Part shown: positions 1 through 11,925 of the stretch, in pieces | Numbering within the stretch: the first letter of the stretch is position 1 | Layout of the letters: each line of letters opens with the position of its first letter | Origin: Zingiber officinale | Lineage: Eukaryota; Streptophyta; Magnoliopsida; Zingiberales; Zingiberaceae | Length of the DNA: 64,000 nt | Direction of reading: 5' to 3' | NCBI RefSeq assembly: GCF_018446385.1 | Contig: NC_055991.1 | Coordinates: forward strand, 101,415,712 to 101,479,711 | Translations under genes and position numbers: made by a program | Notes under the pieces: model-generated | Told to the model about the DNA's origin: nothing | What the model saw: the letters and a program-made list of their open reading frames with translations, nothing else | The model's database searches: none

Positions 1-1481
1 TTGTAGGGTTCAAAATCATAAATAAAAGAGCATAAATAATTTCAAAGGACTAGTATGAATATATTGATATTCATATGACATGAATTTTTTATCCTTTTTG
101 GCTATCAGTATGTTTTGGCCAAAACATCTTTATGGCTCAAAAAGGATCTAAGCATGGATAGAGACCAAAAATAACATCATGAGACTAAGGTTGTAGAGAA
201 GATCACTAGGCTCACATTTATACATTGACATGTTGACAACTTATATGGGAAATCAACTAATGTTGTAGAAAATTAAGAAACCTAGAGTTTACCAATCATA
301 GATGGATTGTTTAGTTGAAAAATGCCAATGGTGCACAGAACAGTTTGACTAGCTAAAACCATGTTGAAAAGCATGATAGGTAGTTGATGTTAGAAGAAAT
401 GGAGGAATCTTTTTATAATTTTGGACAAAATGATAGAATAAGGTTCAACATCTCAACCTTTTCGCATGGTTTAAGAGAGGAGTTTTAATGGACGACACAA
501 GATTCACCATAGGAGCAGTTCAACAGAGGAATTCACATGGAAAAATGTATTTTGTATATTCACTTGGACAAAATATCTTCAGCAATTAATGGAAAGGTGT
601 ACTTAAAATTATGAAATTTTTAAAAAATTATCGAACTTTCAGATTTTCTAAGAGGCATATTTATTTTTCATTTTACCTCTTCTGTCAATCACGGATCAAA
701 TTCTACCTTTTCCAAAGCATCTAAGGTGTTGATTTTTTGAAATCTAAAACAACTATGGTGCCGATTTTTCAAAAATAGAGCCACACTTTTCTAACTTCTT
801 TGTCTACAAAAAACATAGAGTGGTATTAATTTTCAAAATACAATACTAATTTTCAAAAAACATAGCCGTATTAGTTTTAGAATTTATTTATACAGCACGA
901 GAATGATAATTTTTGAAATATAATACTACAATGATATTAATTTTTAAAATACAATAGAAAGTAGGCTACTTTTAAAATCCAATACCAACATGGTAATAAT
1001 TTTTTAATGCAACACCGTTGAGAGAAAGAGTAAAATAGAAAATAAGTAGGTATAGAAATGGGTGCTTCTTTTAGAATTTCATAATTTAAATGCATTTGGT
1101 AATTATGGAAATATATTCTTTAATAAATATAAAATTATAAACTTTAAAAATGTGTAACTAGATAAGTTGTATTGCTTTCCCTTGGGAGTGAAGGAAAACA
1201 TTGCCTGCCCAAGAGTAATAATGACTGGCAAAGGTAAAGCTAAGGCTAAGGCTGAAAGGACAAGCCTTTGTTCAGTGTCGCCTTCAGGAGTCAGACAGAT
1301 AGCAACCAGTGGGAACTCTCGTGTCTGTACGCGACAACATTAGCACATACTCTCACGAAAAGGACAGTCATGAAATTTAAGGAAGACACTAAATCACCTG
1401 CAAATCACACAATCTCGAATTCCAAAACTCCATTGCCAAATACGGAAACTATTATATTCCCTTCCCCTGCCCTGTTTATCA
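1..1481. other. Intergenic DNA upstream of the TCP gene
   Basis: I see no convincing gene here. The stretch is AT-rich. Its only open frames are short and lack any recognisable domain; the frame at 1268-1543 has non-ATG starts and no family resemblance. A degenerate repeat at 722-1015 is listed separately. The last few hundred bases probably hold the promoter of the TCP gene. Confidence 0.5.
722..1015. repeat. Degenerate AT-rich short tandem-like repeat
   Basis: A phrase of the form 'ATGGTGTTGATTTTTAAAAT..CAATACC' recurs about seven times with drift, for example near 722, 755, 812, 905, 935 and 985. Spacing is irregular at roughly 40-50 bp. It does not encode anything recognisable. It could be a decayed minisatellite or low-complexity filler. 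Confidence 0.4.
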
Positions 1482-1490
1482 TTTATACAA
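1482..1490 (+). promoter_or_regulatory. Possible TATA box of the TCP gene
   Basis: TTTATACAA stands about 280 bases upstream of the TCP start codon. A pyrimidine-rich (CT/CTT) stretch lies at 1725-1765, as is common in plant 5' leaders. If it is used, the leader would be about 250 nt. This rests on motif and position only. Confidence 0.25.
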
Positions 1491-1772
1491 CCTTTACTTT
1501 CCTCTGCTGCTGCATGGAATGCATGCATCCAAATCCCCATTGAATCCCGTCATTTGCAACGCTGTTGACTGTCAAGTACAAAAGAGGAAGAAAGCAGGGG
1601 TGTCAGAAGAGACAGAGCGGAGTAGTAAACCTGGAAAGCTGGGAATCTTGATTTTGATCTGTGTTTGATCGTTTTGTATCGCTTCCTCCTTCCCACGGGC
1701 TTGCTTCTCGCCTTCAAAATCTCACCTTTCCTCGTCTTCTTCTTCTCTTCTTCTTCTTCTCTATCTGTGTTG

Positions 1773-2678
1773 ATGGAATCGTCCAAACAGCCTGAAGAGG
1801 TCCTCAAGTTCCAGCAGGCCCTGGGCCTGTCCGCGACGCATAAGAGAGATCCAAGCCCTGCTGTATCAGAAAGCAGGGATCTTTTGCCTTCCGTGGTCGT
1901 GGCGGCGGAGAAAGATGGGCAAAGGAATCAACTTGTGCCGAAGCGGAGCTCCAAAAAGGATCGCCATACCAAGGTAGAGGGCCGGGGAAGAAGGGTTCGG
2001 ATGCCAGCGATCTGCGCCGCCAGGATCTTCCAGCTTACCAGAGAATTGGGGCACAAGTCCGACGGGGAGACTATACAGTGGCTCCTCCAGCAGGCGGAGC
2101 CCTCCATTATCGCTGCCACCGGCACAGGCACGATCCCGGCCTCCGCACTCGCCTCCGCCGGTTCTATCTCCCGCTCTGCTGCCGCCGCTACAAACATCCA
2201 GCCCAAGCTCGGTGAGTTAGGGCAGGACGCTGCGTCCGCCCCTTGGACCTCGTTGGGGTCTGCTAACTTCACCCGACCCCTTCCAAGCTTGCTGCTTCCT
2301 CCCGGTGTCCTCGAAAGCGGATTGTTCCACTCTGGGCAGGCGGCGGAGTCAAGTTCGAGACTTGGGATTGCCACTTCCGCCAGCGGCAATGGTTCGATGA
2401 GCGGCTTTGCACCCAAAGCAGACATGCATGGCCTGCACTTGCCTGGCAACGACATGGGCACAATGAGCTTTGTGTCGATGCTGACCGCCCACTGGCAGCA
2501 GGTGCCCGGGTTAGAGCTCGGCCTCTCCCAGGAGGGGCATGTCGGAGTGCTCAACCCGCAGACCTTGAACCAGTTCTACTCGCAAATTGGGCATGCAATG
2601 GGTTCTAGAGAGAGTGATCAATTTCAGCAGCAACATCAGGCCTTCTCTACCAAAGACAATTCGCAAGAATCCAAATAG
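1773..2678 (+). CDS. TCP20: Class I (PCF) TCP transcription factor, TCP20-like
   Basis: An intronless 301-aa reading frame. The start is the first in-frame ATG ([10 protein letters not shown]); the open frame extends 36 codons upstream but without ATG. The TCP basic helix-loop-helix domain covers about residues 61-112, with [17 protein letters not shown] as the basic region, followed by the helices [17 protein letters not shown] and [12 protein letters not shown]. The short basic region is the class I (PCF) form. The C-terminal block [19 protein letters not shown] (residues 245-263) is typical of the TCP20 branch. Such proteins are nuclear and bind GGNCCCAC-type sites, acting in growth and cell-division control (family knowledge). 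Two conservative changes sit in the usually invariant basic region: RVRMPAI where RIRMPAL is usual. The N-terminal 55 residues are divergent. Orthology to TCP20 rather than a close paralogue is inferred. Confidence 0.93.
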   Translation: MESSKQPEEVLKFQQALGLSATHKRDPSPAVSESRDLLPSVVVAAEKDGQRNQLVPKRSSKKDRHTKVEGRGRRVRMPAICAARIFQLTRELGHKSDGETIQWLLQQAEPSIIAATGTGTIPASALASAGSISRSAAAATNIQPKLGELGQDAASAPWTSLGSANFTRPLPSLLLPPGVLESGLFHSGQAAESSSRLGIATSASGNGSMSGFAPKADMHGLHLPGNDMGTMSFVSMLTAHWQQVPGLELGLSQEGHVGVLNPQTLNQFYSQIGHAMGSRESDQFQQQHQAFSTKDNSQESK

Positions 2679-3437
2679 GCTCTGGAAGATCTCAAGAAAG
2701 ATATGACGATCCAATAGAATGAAACTTGTATTCAATGTCAGCTTGATTAATTGGTTCGTTTCGTCTGTGTCTTTGATTTTTATTCACAGTAGCAACTGGA
2801 TGATTGGACTCCCTCTTCCTCCTTAGCCTGCAATCTTCATTTGCAGATTCAGTTCTGGTATTACTTCTCTATTTCAGTTCATTGATATGAGTTTTCTTTC
2901 TGGTGTAGGATTCCAACCCTATTAGCTTTTGATGTTGGCATGCAGGGCCTAGAGGCAGAGCCAGATATTTGGGCATGCAACTTATTGTGTCATTTATATC
3001 AAGGTCTGTAAGTTAGAGTTTCATCCTGTTCGACAATATGTCTGTTGTGAATACTCTATTCAGTTATTCTATAAGAAAAGGGAAATGGGAAAAAGATGCA
3101 TTGCTTGCTTATTCTGTTAGTTTAATCTGACATTCTTTACTCATTGTACCAATAAATGGCTTCAAACATAGAGGATGAGTTGACCACTTTATGATTCAAA
3201 CATGAAATAAACCTTAGTGTTAAGCTCAATTATGAATGCATTGGTTACCAAATCTATCACATAGTTAAGTTTTAGTGGATCTATATTTGTTAGAATTATC
3301 CATATTTTTTCGAAGTTAATAAATTTTTCATGTGTTATATTTAATCCATCAATTTACTATTAAATATTGGCATCACCTAGTAACATGACTTATTTCTTCC
3401 CAGCAACCCAACTCATTTAAAATAAATCATTTTACCA
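2679..3437. other. 3' flank of the TCP gene, no gene seen
   Basis: The first 100-200 bases are probably the 3' untranslated region; an AATAGAATGAAA-type A-rich stretch lies near 2714. The rest is ordinary AT-rich intergenic sequence with no open frame of note. Confidence 0.4.
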
Positions 3438-3589
3438 TGTGACACTCCAATTAGTCTCACATGTTGAGTAGACTAATAGAGGAGCTCTATAAGTTTAGAT
3501 GAGTCAGCTATTATTAACTTATTTAAGCATTTTGAGTAAGTTAGAATGGATTCTGACATTTATGCGGTCGTGACAATTGGTATCATAGC
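3438..3589 (+). mobile_element. TRIM-like LTR with adjoining primer-binding site
   Basis: TGTGACACTCC at 3438 opens a 138-bp segment that closes with CGTGACA at 3575. Two bases later comes TGGTATCATAGC (3578-3589), one mismatch from the initiator-Met tRNA primer-binding site TGGTATCAGAGC. The short LTR, its TG..CA ends and the adjacent binding site fit a terminal-repeat retrotransposon in miniature. I could not find a second LTR downstream, so the copy is probably truncated. Confidence 0.45.
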
Positions 3590-4389
3590 TCCACAACCAA
3601 TTTCTTATTTCTTTCTTCCTTCACTTATTCTCTTTCGATTTACTCACTGCAGTCTCCTTCCCCAAATTCTCTGTCTAAAGCTTCCTCATTTTCTCTCTTT
3701 ATTTTTCTTTCTGATTATTTTCTTTCTCCCTTCATTTCTTTGTTTCTGAGCTCAACCTAACCTGTCTCTTTTCTTCTTTTTCCACCGCCGAGCCCTTTTT
3801 TAATTAGAGAAGAGATAGCTCCTCCTTAGCTAGCTACAACTGATCTTTGGTGGAAACCATTGTTTGCCTTCAAAAGGTAGTTGTTTTTTTGTTCCCCCTT
3901 TCTCTATTTATGTTTCAAAGGACTGATTCAGTGTGCTTACCTCACATGACTACTCACTCTTCATTCTCAATAGTGTTTAGAAGGGTCTCCCCCAGGGGGT
4001 GTGCCATCGATAGTGGCTTAGTGAGGAGATGGGAAATTAGAGAAGGTATATGCAATGGGAGGTGTTCTTCCATTGTTAATAACAATGGGCGGAGCACTTC
4101 AACATTATGACATCGATGAGGTTGAGGTTGTAACAAAGAGAGTAGAATGAGGTAGAGTATGAGAGAAGAAATTGTAGGGTTTTTATGGCATGCTTGTCCC
4201 TGACTAAATAGGGAGAGGGAGGGGATGTATATAGTCTGTTCACCTAAAATGAAATTCATGCACAAACACAAACAATGAAATGATTTGATAAGCATGTGCT
4301 TATGTTTTTTTTTTATGTATGTTCTTTGCTTCAAGAATATATAATAGAAATATAAAAATAAGAATCGTTGGTTCTAAAACCCACTCTTA
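3590..4389. other. No gene seen
   Basis: Pyrimidine-rich then AT-rich sequence. It may include the internal part of the TRIM-like element just upstream. Two open frames (3847-4110 plus, 3954-4334 minus) overlap each other, lack recognisable domains and are likely chance. Confidence 0.35.
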
Positions 4390-5570
4390 ATGCATGTCCT
4401 ATGACGTATTTGGTGCATCACCCTCACAAAGATTGCACTAATTCTGTCTCTTCACAAGAGCTAATGTGACAAACTTCTTACAATATGTGCCTGTAATGTT
4501 TACAAGTGTTCGCGCCTCTCTTTGTAGAATGAATGTAAAACTAATTAAGAAATAGATTCCTAAGGAACTTTCACTTGTCCAAGCTTTTAGAGACTTTGAG
4601 CAATGTATTCACTTGTTTGGAAGAGTTTCGAGATTAGTATTGTGGAACCATAATTGCTTAAAGCTCTCCAAGAGTTTATATAGAATCATCCCCAACAACT
4701 CTATTTTCCCACCTCCAATAGACTATACTATCTAGTCTATTGATTAGGTAAAAGTAATTGTTGTCCTCAACAACTAGCATAGCAGTTGACTAGGCAACTG
4801 CTAGTCGACTGCTCAACTTTTACTCAATTGGATCTAATTCCAATTGACTGAAGACCAAACAATAATATTTTATTCTTTGCCTTGTATTTACTTGATTCCC
4901 AAGTTGATTGGACGTCTGAGTTGAATGAGGCTTGCCTCTAGTTGACTGATACCAATTTCACTTGGCTTACACTCTCATAAGCATTCACAAAGCTTGGGAT
5001 CAAGCTTAGCCAGAATAATGTTGCCCCTAGTCAAAGGCTTTACTTAAGCTACTAGGTAGTCTACCCATACCTAACTAAACACATCATCCCCAATAATGTT
5101 GCCCTAAAACATACGTTCAAGATTACATTTCACTCACTCACATAATCTCTTATGGTCTAATGTCTCCAGGCAGTCAACGCTTCACACTTTCACCTTGCTA
5201 GGCTTTTGGCCCTTCAATTGCACTATGCCCTCCAATCTTGCACTATTGCCATCCTTCGCCTTGCTGGTCCCTTGGATCACCAAGCCCTCCAAGCTTGCTC
5301 CATGCTATCTTTTGCCTCACTTTCGAGTTCACCTCGTTATAGGCTATCAAACTAGCAGCTGCTCCATACTTCTTTCCTGCAATTTACTTTGTCAAGCCTC
5401 TAGTCCCTCAACTGCACCAATGTCCGTGAGCTTGCTCCATGCCATTGTTCGTCTTGCCTTTGAGTTCACCTTGTTACAAACCATTAAGCTTAACAATCTC
5501 ACTATAATATTCAAATTACTCAAACCTACTGAGAGTCAGTACAATCTTAAGAGTTCCATGTGCATTCTGT
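4390..5570 (-). mobile_element. Decayed Sirevirus-like LTR remnant
   Basis: Read on the minus strand, a TATATAAA box (forward 4672-4682) is preceded by an array of short palindromes (AGTTGACT, TAGTCGACTG; 4730-4830) and then by repeated CCTCCAAGCTTGC-type phrases (5180-5470). The three clear Sirevirus LTRs at 38180, 49748 and 59093 have the same order of parts. Neither LTR end nor a target duplication could be fixed, so this is a layout-based call. Confidence 0.35.
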
Positions 5571-8142
5571 GAAGTCCGTTTACACTTGATGCACACATGA
5601 AAGAGACAAGTTGAACTTAAATGCTTTTCCAAATACATCAAAACAATCAGTCGAATTCGATCACTTAGGAGCATTGTTGCACCAATAGAAATAAGGTTGA
5701 AGCTTGATATGATTAACAATTTATTTCTGAGTTGCATGCTAAGGTTTCCTAAATACTATTTTATTAGGGGACCAATCATGAATCATCTCTTAAATAGTAG
5801 ATTAATGAAAAAAAGGTAAGTTTGATGATAACTTTAATAGATCTTAATATTTGTATCGTAAAATTTAAAATGTCTGATAGATTTTTTTATGATCTAAATA
5901 ATATGTGATAAATTTAGTACTTAACCCTTGTTAACCAATGAATGGACCTCAAGGTCTTTCCAGTCTATTCTATATAGTGTGAGTCAGTTAATGATCCTAA
6001 CTCAAAGTCCAAGCCATGTTTTTCAAATATTAATTCAAGGATTTCTTTTGATTTTGCTTATTATGAACATTCCATGTGAGGTTGAATTATCTTTTAACTG
6101 CTAGTCAACATGTCATTTGTGCTCGACCTTAGTAGCAAGGTAGTTTAAAGTCATAAACTACACATTTGACTTCTAGTAATGAAGTAAATGTCAAATGAAA
6201 CTTGAAGCAAAATCTTCAGTAGTTTCATTGATTCAAACTTGTTGCTTCCTTGATGGAGTCTACATGCACTTCAGACTTTGAAACTCAGAGAGAATATAAT
6301 GTCTCTGAATGGTAGCAAAGCATCTCAGCTACAGAATGTCTGCCTGTACATTTATTTGCAAAATTGTTGCAACTTAATGTTTTGAACTAGACCGGAGGTC
6401 GAAATGGCAAAGGAACCAGGCCATATTGTTTGGTTGTCAAACCAGAATCAATCTACATGTAGAAACTAGCTAGAAAGACTAACTGGAAAACTGCAAAGAT
6501 TGAAAAAATTTCATGCTTCAAGTAAATGGTATGAGAACCTCTAGTAAACAAAGCATAGGACCAGGTTTCAGATTCTTTTACTATATTCAAACTGCCTAGC
6601 TTTGTAGAAGCGAGCTAAATTGTCCTTAACAATGCATCGAATTTGCTTCCTTTTGCATGTTTGTGCTGTTGTTTTTTGGATTTAATTGTGCATGAAATGT
6701 CTTGATGGAACAAAGGTGGAGCGCGGATTAGTCAAAACTCCGCTCATTTTGATAACTAAACATCTGTTCGGTTATTATACAACTAATTTAAATGATCTAG
6801 AATGCTTGTTTATCAACCATGTCCCTACTTGACCATGGATTTATATAGTCGTAATCAAACAAGAACAAGTACAACACATTACCTCCCATGAGGGAGGTTG
6901 AATCCCACATATCTCCACTAGGAAGGATGAATCCCTTGATCATGTTCAATAGACTCCATTTGTGATGAATCTCTTGATCAAAATAGTCAAAGTCTTATAT
7001 TTAATTATAACCCTTGTATATATATTAGTCCTTGCACTTATAATTGATTGGCCAATTGGTCTTATACTTTCTTTTTGGCATCCATTTAATGATTTATTAC
7101 ATTGTGAGATATCTACTCGTTCCCAAATATAATTTTATATCATGAATTCTATTTTGTTATTTAGCCTTCTTCCAAAATGAAAATTTCAGACTCGATAATG
7201 TCTCTTTAATTGTTTTTGATTCATTTTCTACCATATAGATTAGAAAATCGAGTTTAAAAATCTCAATCATTTTGGACCTTCTATTGAGTCTTGGTTCTCC
7301 ATTGGTTGGATAATTACCGGTCTTAGATTTATAATTTTTTTATTAGAATTTATCTCTTTGTTTTATTTTTTATATATAAAGTTTTTTTTTTCAAAAATGT
7401 TTCATTTCCTGATTTAGTAATTGTACTTCTGTGAACTAAAAAAATGGTATACATTATTTTGCACTTTTAGATATTGTTAAAGGTTCTCGTGGCTTTTCTC
7501 TAACATTGGGAATTTTGTCCCTATCACAATGGGTAATCTTATTTAAAATATGGTTGTCAAAGAAGATCATTTGCTGGTAAGTTTTAGAATAATGTTGAGC
7601 TTGTTAATTAAAATGGAGTCTTAAATAAAATGGAGTCTTGACGCATCAGACTTTCCTTTGAGCTTGTCACTTATTTCATACAGATTTGATCATTTTGCTA
7701 AGCCAATTTTCAACCTATTAAAGGAAAAGAGAAGAAAAAGTACATACGATTGAGTGAGAGCAACTTGGATGATAATCAACATCTGAAGAAGGAAACTAAG
7801 AAGAAAAGCCTAGGAGCAACCACAATGTAACACAAAGGCCAACCTAGCACTATCAATCATTCATCGCCATGTTTCTTCCTCAACATAAGTGAAGAAGAAC
7901 AAGAACAAACGCCAAAAAGCCAATACACAGCAATTAAACACACACACACACAAAAACACACGGGCTTTGGAGTAGGAGTTGTCGACTAAATATTGGAGAC
8001 GCTAATCAGTCGCCATCGTATTGGAATCAAATTCACAACTTTTGTATAACAAGCAACAATATGATCATTTTATTCTCTCTAGTTACGTTGTTGGCCAAGT
8101 GATCGATAGATTACAGACGTACTCAAAAATTCAAATTTTGTA
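5571..8142. other. Intergenic stretch, no gene seen
   Basis: AT-rich sequence with no reading frame above noise and no recognisable element ends. A short (CA)n tract lies at 7939-7952. The last 40 bases or so before 8179 are probably the 3' untranslated region of the peroxidase gene on the minus strand. Confidence 0.45.
7939..7952. repeat. (CA)n microsatellite
   Basis: Seven uninterrupted CA units followed by an imperfect continuation to about 7962. Confidence 0.8.
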
Positions 8143-8178
8143 TTGACAAGCTGCTCCGATTCTCATTCTTACATTACT

Positions 8179-9319
8179 TCAGCTGTTGAGGGCAGTGCAG
8201 TCTCTTCTGATCTCTCCCTGCCCACCTGTTTTCACTCCCAGCCTCCCCAGCCTGACCATGGCCGCCGAGAAGGCACGGAAGAACGCCGCCTGATCCGACG
8301 CGAACCGCTCCACCGTCGGCCTGGACCGGCGGTCCGTGAACAGCACCTCGTCGGAAGTGAAGAGGCCTTCACCGTCGAGCAGGTTCTTGTAGTAGACGTT
8401 GTCGAAGGTGATGGGGGTGTAGAGGTCCATGTTGACGGCGATGGTGGGGTCGACGTCGCGGGGGCAAGCGCGCATGAGGGCCCGGGCGTAGGCGGCGTTG
8501 AGGGAGGGGTCGACGGCGGTGGTGGAGTTGAAGGAATAAAGGCGGCTGGCGAAGCGGCTGCAGTGGGAGAAGCCCACCGTGTGTGCTCCGGAGAGGGCGA
8601 TCATGTCCCTCGCCGTGAGGTTGTTGAGCCGGAAGAGGGAGACGAGGCGGTCGAGGTCGAAGTCAGGGCCCGGTAGGCGGCCGGCGACGAGTGCGGCTCG
8701 CGAGATGAGGCCGTCGCGCCGCCCGAGCTCCACCGTGAAGTTTGGGCCGCCGGACTAGGATCGATCCATCAACGAGCGTCAATTTCACCACAGAAAACGT
8801 TCTCAAGTAATTCGATTTCACCGTTCGAGAAGAGTTCGACTCACAAGCACGACGACATCTCTTGCGGCAATGGCGAGGATATCGGCGCAGGAAACCACGC
8901 CGGGGCATTGTGCCTCCACCGCCTGCTTGGCCTTGATCACGGTGTCAAATCCGTCGCCGGCGAGCGAGAGGTTGTCCGACGCGTCCTTCTCCGCGTCGTC
9001 TCGCGCCGACGCGATCATCACCGACGCGTCGCATCCCTGCAACCAATCCCCCAACCCATCTTAGCGAGATTTTAGGCAAATCCAACCCGCGAACAAGACG
9101 CGATCTTACCTGAACAAAGCAGTCATGGAAGAAGAGGCGCAGAGTCGCCGGAATCGTCACCACCGTCTGGTTCAACTTCCTCCGAACGGCTTGCCTAACG
9201 ATTCCCTCCACATTGGAGCACGCAGAGCCGTAGAAGTCAGGCCTCAGGCGAGCCTCTCCATTCCCAGCTACCATCCACACCATTACCACCACCAGCAGCG
9301 GCAGCCAGAGCTTCCTCAT
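8179..9319 (-). CDS. Class III secretory peroxidase, three exons
   Basis: Exons on the minus strand are 9319-9110, 9036-8845 and 8754-8179, with introns of 73 and 90 nt. Both introns have GT..AG ends (donors GTAAGA and GTGAGT) and phase 0. They lie after FHDCFVQ and before SGGPNF, common intron sites in this family. The spliced protein is 325 aa, a normal length. Residues 1-23 form a signal peptide ([17 protein letters not shown]). The distal haem pocket is RLFFHDC (Arg61, His65). The proximal haem ligand is in [13 protein letters not shown] (His192). The eight disulphide cysteines and the GCDAS and [12 protein letters not shown] blocks are present. The enzyme should be secreted to the cell wall and oxidise phenolics such as monolignols using H2O2 (family knowledge). 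The motif set resembles the PER51/PER73 type; the exact orthologue is unknown. The start is the ATG at 9319; a GTG two codons upstream is not a likely start. Confidence 0.95.
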
Positions 9320-9419
9320 CTCCACTCTTCTCTCTAATCAACTAATCGAAGCTCACAATGGAGGAAGACAGATTGCAAATTCTATACAGTATACAATAAA
9401 AGTAGAATGATGGGCCTTC

Positions 9420-9435
9420 CTCAGCATGTGCTGAG
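9420..9435 (-). promoter_or_regulatory. Inverted repeat upstream of the peroxidase gene
   Basis: CTCAGCA-TG-TGCTGAG is a 7-bp perfect inverted repeat about 100 bases upstream of the peroxidase ATG. Its centre reads CATGTG, a bHLH/NAC-type core. TATA-like sequence (TGTATAGAAT on the minus strand) lies between it and the start. A regulatory role is inferred. Confidence 0.25.
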
Positions 9436-11320
9436 CTACTTGTTCAAGAAAATAGCTCCTTATTTTAAGCATCGAATAGCTCTATTTTTATGATATTTTT
9501 GTTCTGTTCTTCCAAAAAAATTAATCTGAGCTGGGCTTCACCTGTAAACCAAGTATATAAATATTGATAATTGTGGCGGATGGCCATATAGTTGCTGACA
9601 AGTTTGCAGGATCACAAGATGAACTCCACTTAGCTTTTGATTATCGTGTCAGGTCGGTTGTCTCTGCCTAATTGTCATCCACCTCCACTTGCAGATGCAA
9701 TTCATCGGTACTAAATTATCATATAAAAAACTTAAAAGGATAAGTCAAAAGCGTGAATTCCTCGAACCCAATTGGACCTCACACTTCAACTTCATCTTGT
9801 GATTATTAATGAAATGGCCACGGGAGTCTGGAAAGTGGCACAGCACTACTTTATTTCTGCGCGTAACTTTAAATTTCGTTTTCAAAGTCAACATGAGTGA
9901 CTTAAATTTGGGAGGAGATTTAATGCAGATTCTAACTGCCGTGCGGCCCTGTTTCTCTCTGTTGGCTCTGCGTGATTAGCGTGTCTGTGATTGGAATCTA
10001 ATCGGTCCTTTGTTTTTTTTCTGAGAAGAGGTATAATTTTTCTATGGATTGACGAGGTTTCTTTGTTGTAGCATGAGATGTTAATCATAATACATGATGC
10101 CTAGCTAGGCTTCCATCTTAATGCAAAACAATTTTCCATGTAAATAGTAATGGTGTTGATTTTTAACCCGGACCGAATCAGCTGGGTCAACTGGTTAAAT
10201 CAGCACCCTAGACCCAGCTAAATGATTGAGGTTGCACTATCACATGCCAATATTCATTTGATGTCTTCGACTTCCATAACTAGTTACAAAGAGAAAGGTC
10301 TTGAAACTTTTAAGATCACCTAGTTGCTTAGAACAACACATTTGACCCTAGTTTACAATATTTTGAACATTCGAAGCAGATCTTTAACATACTGATCTCC
10401 TAAAACTCATCAATGCTTTGCCTTGCACATAATTGTAAATGACAAATAGAACCTCCAACATCACTTGCCTAAGTCAAGCTACTAATTGTATAATCTTGTC
10501 CTATTGACACTTGCCTAATGATGCCCAACCATTACACAAAATAACAGATTCAAAGTTGGCAGGGGGGTAGCCAAACAACTTGCCGACTGTTCCCCACAAC
10601 CGAAGGCATGACCAAGAGAGTGAAAGATGAATTGTTCAATATGATATGCAAGCCACCACATGGAAGAAGCCTAAGAGGATAACATTGAGGTTCCTAATAT
10701 ACTCTATGCTGCCTTAGAAAACAACAAAGTATCGTAAAAAGTATGATTTACGGCCAAGAGTCACAATAGACTTCCCTATAAAAAAGTATGCTGATATTTT
10801 TCTCTAGATGCTCCATTTTGTCTACCACAACACATGTATAGTGACTATAAAAGAATGCAGTAAACTCGATTAATTATTGCCTCCCAAATCAACTTAGACA
10901 ACATATCTTTAAATGCTAGTATGTGACAATCATAACTTTTCATCCCCTTGAATTTACTCTTTGAAGCATTAACATTCTAAGATAGCTTAAATGCATATCC
11001 ATCTAAAAATTCCATTTGTGAAACCCACTCACTAGCTTTTTCTATGACCTTGTTAGTGCATATGCAATATAGGGCTTCATTGCCTTCCTATATATTAACC
11101 TCTACTAACGCTAGCTCTTGATGGTGATATATAGTACGATGGGAGATCAGTTTTCGATTTGCGTCAGTCTTTAGTTCTTTCATTTATGAACATATATTTC
11201 AATATGCATAATGTATAAATTATGTTAAATCAACAAGGTGTGTCAATATTGGACTCCCAAAAGATACTTCATTTGATCCAATTGTGTAATTTACCAAAAT
11301 TTGAAATTTTATCACCACCT
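9436..11320. other. Intergenic stretch, no gene seen
   Basis: AT-rich sequence with short, domain-free open frames. I could not recognise element ends or coding homology on either strand. Confidence 0.4.
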
Positions 11321-11925
11321 ACTACTTCACCAAATGTTATTGATCCTGTATGGAATCTGAGTCAGACGAGGGATGGGTGAGCTGTTGCGGACGCTGACGG
11401 AGGGGCGACGGGGATGCTTTTTCGTACGTGCTTCCAAAAATGGACTCCCACGTGGTGCTAATGAACGACGATGACTGCGCCGGCAGTACCTGAGCTCTGC
11501 GCACACGCAGACAAGCACACGGGCATTAGAGGCCAGAAACCAGGAAAAAAGCCTCCGGAGCAGACCCTCCGACGCTCAAGTCGAGTACTTTTCCCTTGAA
11601 GAATAGTGTACGAAGAAGAAGAAAAGTAGAAGACAAGTGCGAATGTGCCAGAGAGCATACCTGCGTGAGGGAGAGGACCTCCATTTTTATATGATAGTGC
11701 CTACCTTCTGGAGTCTGACCAATGTCAGAGAATGTCGGGTGTCAGGCTTTGTCGGGTGACGGAGGACACGTGGTATCCTCCTATGGCCTGAAGGAAGGTT
11801 CCATTCGTAGGTGACTGCAGACAATTAGAATATTCCCTGACACTTGGCAGTTATTCTCTGACAAACTGTTACGATTCTTTGACCTTGTTGTCCTGTAGCG
11901 CTCTTCGTTCCGACCGGGAAGGAGT
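11321..11925 (-). mobile_element. Fragment of an old LTR-type repeat, minus orientation
   Basis: A GC-richer block with a TATAAAAAT box on the minus strand (forward 11683-11691), followed in that direction by a CT-rich leader with a CAG/GTATGC donor-like site. It is cut by the solo LTR inserted at 11926, and the right side probably continues at 14406. The parent family is not identified. Confidence 0.35.

Noticed and set aside
1928-2554. 208-codon minus-strand open frame
   Set aside because: Antisense of the TCP gene; no domain.
5195-5572. 125-codon plus-strand frame
   Set aside because: Low-complexity Leu/Pro/Ser product from a repeat-phrase region in an LTR remnant; no ATG context or domain support.
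8143-8676. 177-codon plus-strand open frame
   Set aside because: Antisense of peroxidase exon 3; the high GC of that exon keeps the opposite strand open. No domain of its own.
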